DNA of 64,000 nt from Phycisphaerae bacterium. GTDB taxonomy: Bacteria > Planctomycetota > Phycisphaerae > SM23-33. Of this stretch, positions 60,921 through 64,000 are shown in pieces. Below the pieces are notes generated by a model. That model was given only the letters and a program-made list of their open reading frames with translations. It searched no databases and was not told the origin of the DNA. The first letter of the stretch is position 1. The number at the start of each line of letters is the position of its first letter. Position numbers and translations under genes: made by a program. The stretch is taken from NCBI GenBank assembly GCA_018335035.1, contig JAGXKT010000002.1:1-64000 (forward strand), written 5' to 3'.

Positions 60921-62129
60921 ATGGCCGCACGCGCAGGACGCCTTGGGCTGCTGGTCGTGACCGCTGCGTGCTTCGCGGTATCCGTTGCCGATGAGCCGCG
61001 CCCGGCACCGGGCGACGCCGAGACCCGCCCCGCGACGCCGTCACGGTATCCGCGCGTCGCCATGCTCTGGTCACCGGCCGACGTCGAGACCGACACGAAA
61101 TGGGCGAACATCGCACGTCATGACGTCATCGTACTCGGTCCGGAGGCGCTGGGCCTTCAGTGGCGCTTCGAGCGCTATCGCGGCCTGGCCGAGGCGTTCG
61201 AGCCCGAAAGCGTCAAGGGCGCCCGAAAGAACCTGCGGACGATTCACGAGCACAACGACCGGGCCGTGGTGCTCGTCGAGCAGTACTACTTCGAGGATGA
61301 CAAAAAGGCCTATCCGCCCGAGCACGACTGGTGGCTCCGCGATGAGGACGGCGAGAAGGAGTCGTTCTGGCCGGGCACGTGGAAGATGGACGTTACCGAC
61401 GCCGGCTACATCGCCCACGTGGCCCGACGCGTGGAGGCGATCCACAAGGCCGCCGACGGCGCCGCCGGCGTCTTCCTGGACAACGTGCGCTACGATGTCG
61501 ACAGCCGCGTCGCCTGGTTGACGCTGCTCAAACACATCCGCCGGCGGTGCGGGGGCGAGATGCCCATTCTCGTCAACGCCGGGTACATGACCGAGCAGCA
61601 GGGCTGGCTGGCGCCGCACGTCAACGGCATCCTGTACGAGGATTCGATTCACTACCGTCACGGGCGGATGGGCGAGGAGGCCTTCTACGAGCGCCTGGCC
61701 GCGACGGACGCCAAACTCCGCCCGCTGGCCGACGGACGCCGCATCAGCATCAACGAGGTCTTCGGCAAGCGAGCCGACGTCGCCCACATGCGGCGGGAAC
61801 TGATGCGTACGCTCGTCTATACCAACATGGCCTTCCTGTACGCCGATTCGACGCACGGGCACCATCACGGCTGGCCCGCACTGTGGGACTGCCCGCTCGG
61901 CCCGCCCGTCGACCAGCCGGCGACGCCGCGAGACGCACGGCTTGCCAGGAGGCGATTCCAGGGCGGCGAGGTGCTCTGGCTTCCCCCATCGGCCGACGAA
62001 CCGGCGACCGTGACGCTGGAAGCGCCCATGCGCGACGCCGTCGGCAAGCGGCGGGTTCGGACGATTACCCTTGCGCCCGGCTCAGGCGCGGTGCTGATCC
62101 GACCGGACCGGGACGAGGCGGGCCCATAG
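60921..62129 (+). CDS. Secreted glycoside-hydrolase-like protein (GHL15-like)
   Basis: 402 residues. A signal peptide (about 1-24) is followed by a short TRPAT linker, then a TIM-barrel-like protein: YPRVAMLWSP, DVIVLGPEALGLQWR, FWPGTWKMDVTDAGYIAHVA, GVFLDNVRYDVDSR, LVNAGYMTEQQGWL and GILYEDSIHYRHGRMGEEAF. These fit the putative glycoside hydrolase group GHL15 (PF14885-like); Asp in GVFLDN and Glu in GILYEDS are candidate catalytic residues. Activity is unproven. The C-terminus is a small beta domain (about 350-398). Confidence 0.75.
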   Translation: MAARAGRLGLLVVTAACFAVSVADEPRPAPGDAETRPATPSRYPRVAMLWSPADVETDTKWANIARHDVIVLGPEALGLQWRFERYRGLAEAFEPESVKGARKNLRTIHEHNDRAVVLVEQYYFEDDKKAYPPEHDWWLRDEDGEKESFWPGTWKMDVTDAGYIAHVARRVEAIHKAADGAAGVFLDNVRYDVDSRVAWLTLLKHIRRRCGGEMPILVNAGYMTEQQGWLAPHVNGILYEDSIHYRHGRMGEEAFYERLAATDAKLRPLADGRRISINEVFGKRADVAHMRRELMRTLVYTNMAFLYADSTHGHHHGWPALWDCPLGPPVDQPATPRDARLARRRFQGGEVLWLPPSADEPATVTLEAPMRDAVGKRRVRTITLAPGSGAVLIRPDRDEAGP

Positions 62130-62140
62130 GCCCCCGGCGC

Positions 62141-62323
62141 TCAGGCGACCGCGTGGACGTGGAACAGGGCCCCGCATCGCCCGGGCGCGTCGTCATGATC
62201 GGCCAGACGCTGACGCAGATGGCGGACGGAATCGAGTTGCGCGTCACGCTGCCGAGCCAACGTTTGGTCGCTGGGCCTGTCCAGTTGGACTGCCATGCCG
62301 CTGGATGTGTGGTAGGTTGTCAT
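62141..62323 (-). CDS. Possible 60-residue protein
   Basis: ATG 62323 to TGA 62141 encodes 60 residues beginning MTTYHTSSGM and containing a charged helix-like part (LARQRDAQLDSVRHLRQRL). Third-codon GC is moderately high, as in neighbours. No clear ribosome binding site and no known family. It fills a gap otherwise without a gene. Confidence 0.4.
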   Translation of the reverse strand: MTTYHTSSGMAVQLDRPSDQTLARQRDAQLDSVRHLRQRLADHDDAPGRCGALFHVHAVA

Positions 62324-62400
62324 CGTGTTCACTCGCTTGATGTGGGACCTTGTCAGTGGTGGGGTCCGGTAAGCCGCATCGCCGCGTCTATAGTGTGTAT

Positions 62401-62570
62401 CGTTCTTCCCGCCGTTCGGCCTTGAGCCCGTTTGCCCCGGCTCGCTGAGGGCCGCTGAGGGCTCGCCCGGCTCGGTCGCGGCATGTTGGCGCCGGGGCGC
62501 TGTCGGGGGCATCGCCGCGGGGCTCTGCCCGCCGCGAAAGGTCGTGCTTGCGACCGCGAGCGGTGTTTTC
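62401..62570 (+). ncRNA. ssrS: Rod-shaped RNA candidate (possibly 6S RNA)
   Basis: A long imperfect hairpin: 62417-62423 with 62538-62544, 62424-62429 with 62520-62525, and 62434-62441 with 62491-62498, separated by asymmetric internal loops (about 4 nt against 21 nt) like the open bubble of 6S RNA. A TATAGT box (62389-62394) lies upstream and ACCG/CGGT with GTTTT at its end. It sits directly upstream of 5-formyltetrahydrofolate cyclo-ligase, as ssrS does of ygfA in many bacteria. There is no diagnostic sequence motif, so the 6S name is tentative. Confidence 0.4.
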
Positions 62571-62616
62571 CGCCGGCGTGCTTGCTCCGGCTGGGGCGAC
62601 ATGGTTGAATATCCCC

Positions 62617-63237
62617 GTGAAGGCACGCCTTCGGAAGGACATGCAGCGGATGCTGGCCGGGATGCCGGCTGACGTGGCCGCCGCCAAGAGCCGCACCGCC
62701 TGCCGCAACCTGATCGAGCTTGACGCGTTTGACCGCGCCGAGGTCATCATGGTGTACCTGCACATCCCGGACGAGGTCGATACGACGGACGTGGTTCTGG
62801 CGGCCTGGCAACACGACAAACGCGTGGTGGTTCCCGCCGTCGATTGGCAGCGCCGCCGGATGCAGCCGGTGGCGTTGCATTCTCTGGCCGAGGAACACCT
62901 GCACGAGGATGCCTACGGGCTTCGGACCCCGGCCGGTGCGACGCCGGTCGCACCCGCCAGCGTCGACCTGATCGTCGTGCCGGCGCTGGCGTACGACAGG
63001 CGGGGCAACCGCCTCGGGCGCGGAGCCGGGTTTTACGATCGCTTCCTCGCCTGCACGGACGTGCGCGCCGTCGCCTGCGGGCTGGCCTTCGCCGAGCAGG
63101 TCGTCGCGAGCGTGCCGATTCGCGCGAACGACTGGCCGGTGGACATACTCGTGACGGATACGGACGTGTGGACGGTTCCGTCACCCGGACGCCGCGCCGT
63201 TGCGGGCGCACCCCACCCCGTGGAGAAGGACGCATGA
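62617..63237 (+). CDS. 5-formyltetrahydrofolate cyclo-ligase
   Basis: Converts 5-formyl-THF to 5,10-methenyl-THF using ATP; 206 residues. It has the C-terminal family signature LIVVPALAYDRRGNRLGRGA followed by GFYDRFLA. The N-terminus is a helical ARLRKDMQRML segment. GTG 62617 fits the usual start; TTG 62605 is an alternative. ATGA overlap with the next gene. Confidence 0.92.
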   Translation: MKARLRKDMQRMLAGMPADVAAAKSRTACRNLIELDAFDRAEVIMVYLHIPDEVDTTDVVLAAWQHDKRVVVPAVDWQRRRMQPVALHSLAEEHLHEDAYGLRTPAGATPVAPASVDLIVVPALAYDRRGNRLGRGAGFYDRFLACTDVRAVACGLAFAEQVVASVPIRANDWPVDILVTDTDVWTVPSPGRRAVAGAPHPVEKDA

Positions 63238-64000
63238 GACGCAGACAGCGAAGACGGTTGCTCTGGCTGACCGGCTTGGGCCTCGTAGCGGTGGCCGTGG
63301 TGTTGATCGTGACCGTCGTCGACGGTGACGACCCTCCGACCGAGGCCGATGACAACACCACCGAGAATACGGAGCCCAAGGAGCTGGCGCACGTCGACAG
63401 CGGTGGCAGACCGAACGGCCGGGATGATGGCGGCACGACGGAACCGGCGCCGACGCCGTCGCCGACGGTTCCGCCCGCTGATCCGCCGCTGGACGCCGCC
63501 AAGGCGCGCCGGTCCTTCGAGCAGGGCTTGGCGCTGGTCGAGCGTGAGCAGCTCGTCGCGGCGCGGACGCTGCTCTCGGCCGCCGTCTTCTCCGAGCACC
63601 TGTCCGACGATCAGGCCGACGAAGCACGCCGCGTGTTGTGGCGGCTGGCCCAGCAGACGATCTTTTCGCCCCGCGCGTATCGGGATGACCCCTACACGCT
63701 GATGCATCGGTTCGAGCGGGGCGATCGCCTCGCGGACAAGCGCGTCAACGGCAAGACCGTCCCGGGCATCGTCAATGGACAGGACCTGCGCGTCCCGTCG
63801 ACGGCGATTCTGATGGCCAACGGTGTCTCGGCCAAGGAGCTCCAGGCAGGCAAGAGCTACAAGCTCATCCGCGGTCCGTTCCACGTGACGGTTCACAAGG
63901 ACGCGTTCGTCATGGACGTGTTCCTGCAGCGTGCGGGCGAGGATTGGCCGCGGACGTTCATCCGGCGGCTGCCGGTCGGGCTGGGCAAGAACGGCTCGAC
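63234..64000 (+). CDS. L,D-transpeptidase-like protein (cut by window end)
   Basis: Only the first 255 residues are present. A membrane anchor (about 9-29, LLWLTGLGLVAVAVVLIVTVV) is followed by an acidic Pro/Thr-rich linker, a TPR-like helical part (about 88-130), a LysM-like stretch (VPGIVNGQDLRVPSTAILMA) and the beginning of a YkuD domain (FHVTVHKDAFVMDVFL, then RRLPVGLGKNGST). The catalytic Cys would lie beyond the window. It is coupled to the preceding gene by ATGA. A role in peptidoglycan cross-linking is implied. Confidence 0.8.
   Translation, partial: MRRRQRRRLLWLTGLGLVAVAVVLIVTVVDGDDPPTEADDNTTENTEPKELAHVDSGGRPNGRDDGGTTEPAPTPSPTVPPADPPLDAAKARRSFEQGLALVEREQLVAARTLLSAAVFSEHLSDDQADEARRVLWRLAQQTIFSPRAYRDDPYTLMHRFERGDRLADKRVNGKTVPGIVNGQDLRVPSTAILMANGVSAKELQAGKSYKLIRGPFHVTVHKDAFVMDVFLQRAGEDWPRTFIRRLPVGLGKNGS

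Overview
The window is 64 kb of high-GC bacterial chromosome, most likely from a planctomycete of the Phycisphaerae type. This is inferred from several features: a 16S rRNA gene with no 23S/5S beside it, a 16S EUB338 site that fits neither the general nor the Planctomycetales probe exactly, recurring TRPAT-type linkers in exported proteins, a Zn-ribbon/VWA membrane protein family, an Aquifex-type aconitase and a sigma-54 gene. I see no phage, insertion sequence, CRISPR array or plasmid function, and the annotation is mostly core chromosome.

Region 1 (1-13.9 kb) starts with a perfect 28-bp palindrome and a secreted protein of unknown function. A stand-alone 16S rRNA gene follows on the minus strand with two promoters, a leader/trailer processing stem and a terminator. 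Then come aconitase, a LOG-family protein, a two-module secreted protein, a BatA-like membrane protein, the radical SAM enzyme AmrS, a 26-residue basic protein too short for ordinary gene finding, dprA, and rpmI-rplT-pheS without the usual infC or pheT.

Region 2 (13.9-34.7 kb) is housekeeping: ndk, ligA, a uroporphyrinogen-decarboxylase-like enzyme, rpoN, rsgA, murI, rpsU, a long membrane pyrophosphatase, rsfS-argS and hemC. It also holds a small self-contained transcription unit (16.59-16.78 kb) and an 882-residue membrane protein with a degenerate protein-kinase-like N-terminus.

Region 3 (34.7-50.5 kb) is a PAS/GAF/receiver protein followed by a Wzx/Wzy-type exopolysaccharide cluster of 12 co-directional genes. 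In order these are a TPR/SPOR lipoprotein, Wza-like, Wzz-like, a BY-kinase-like ATPase lacking the P-loop lysine, polymerase, flippase, a GT2, a GT4, a radical SAM/SPASM-type protein, two more GT4s and the priming sugar-phosphate transferase.

Region 4 (50.5-60.3 kb) is the most unusual part. After a tRNA-Leu come two paralogous membrane VWA proteins, a TPR-like protein, one ExbB/TolQ, two different ExbD/TolR proteins and a 1219-residue exported helical-repeat protein. Each VWA gene is preceded by a copy of the same structured leader (50.69-50.82 and 52.15-52.31 kb), whose stems are kept by compensatory base changes. The one-TolQ/two-TolR layout with VWA, Zn-ribbon and TPR partners suggests a proton-driven envelope machine with its own RNA-level control. 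The function is unknown.

Region 5 (60.3-64 kb) has a deformylase that is probably leaderless, a glycoside-hydrolase-like secreted protein, a small ORF, a rod-shaped RNA candidate (possibly 6S RNA) upstream of 5-formyltetrahydrofolate cyclo-ligase, and the start of an L,D-transpeptidase. MurI, the SPOR domain and the transpeptidase together indicate a peptidoglycan wall. Short degenerate dyad repeats fill several intergenic gaps.
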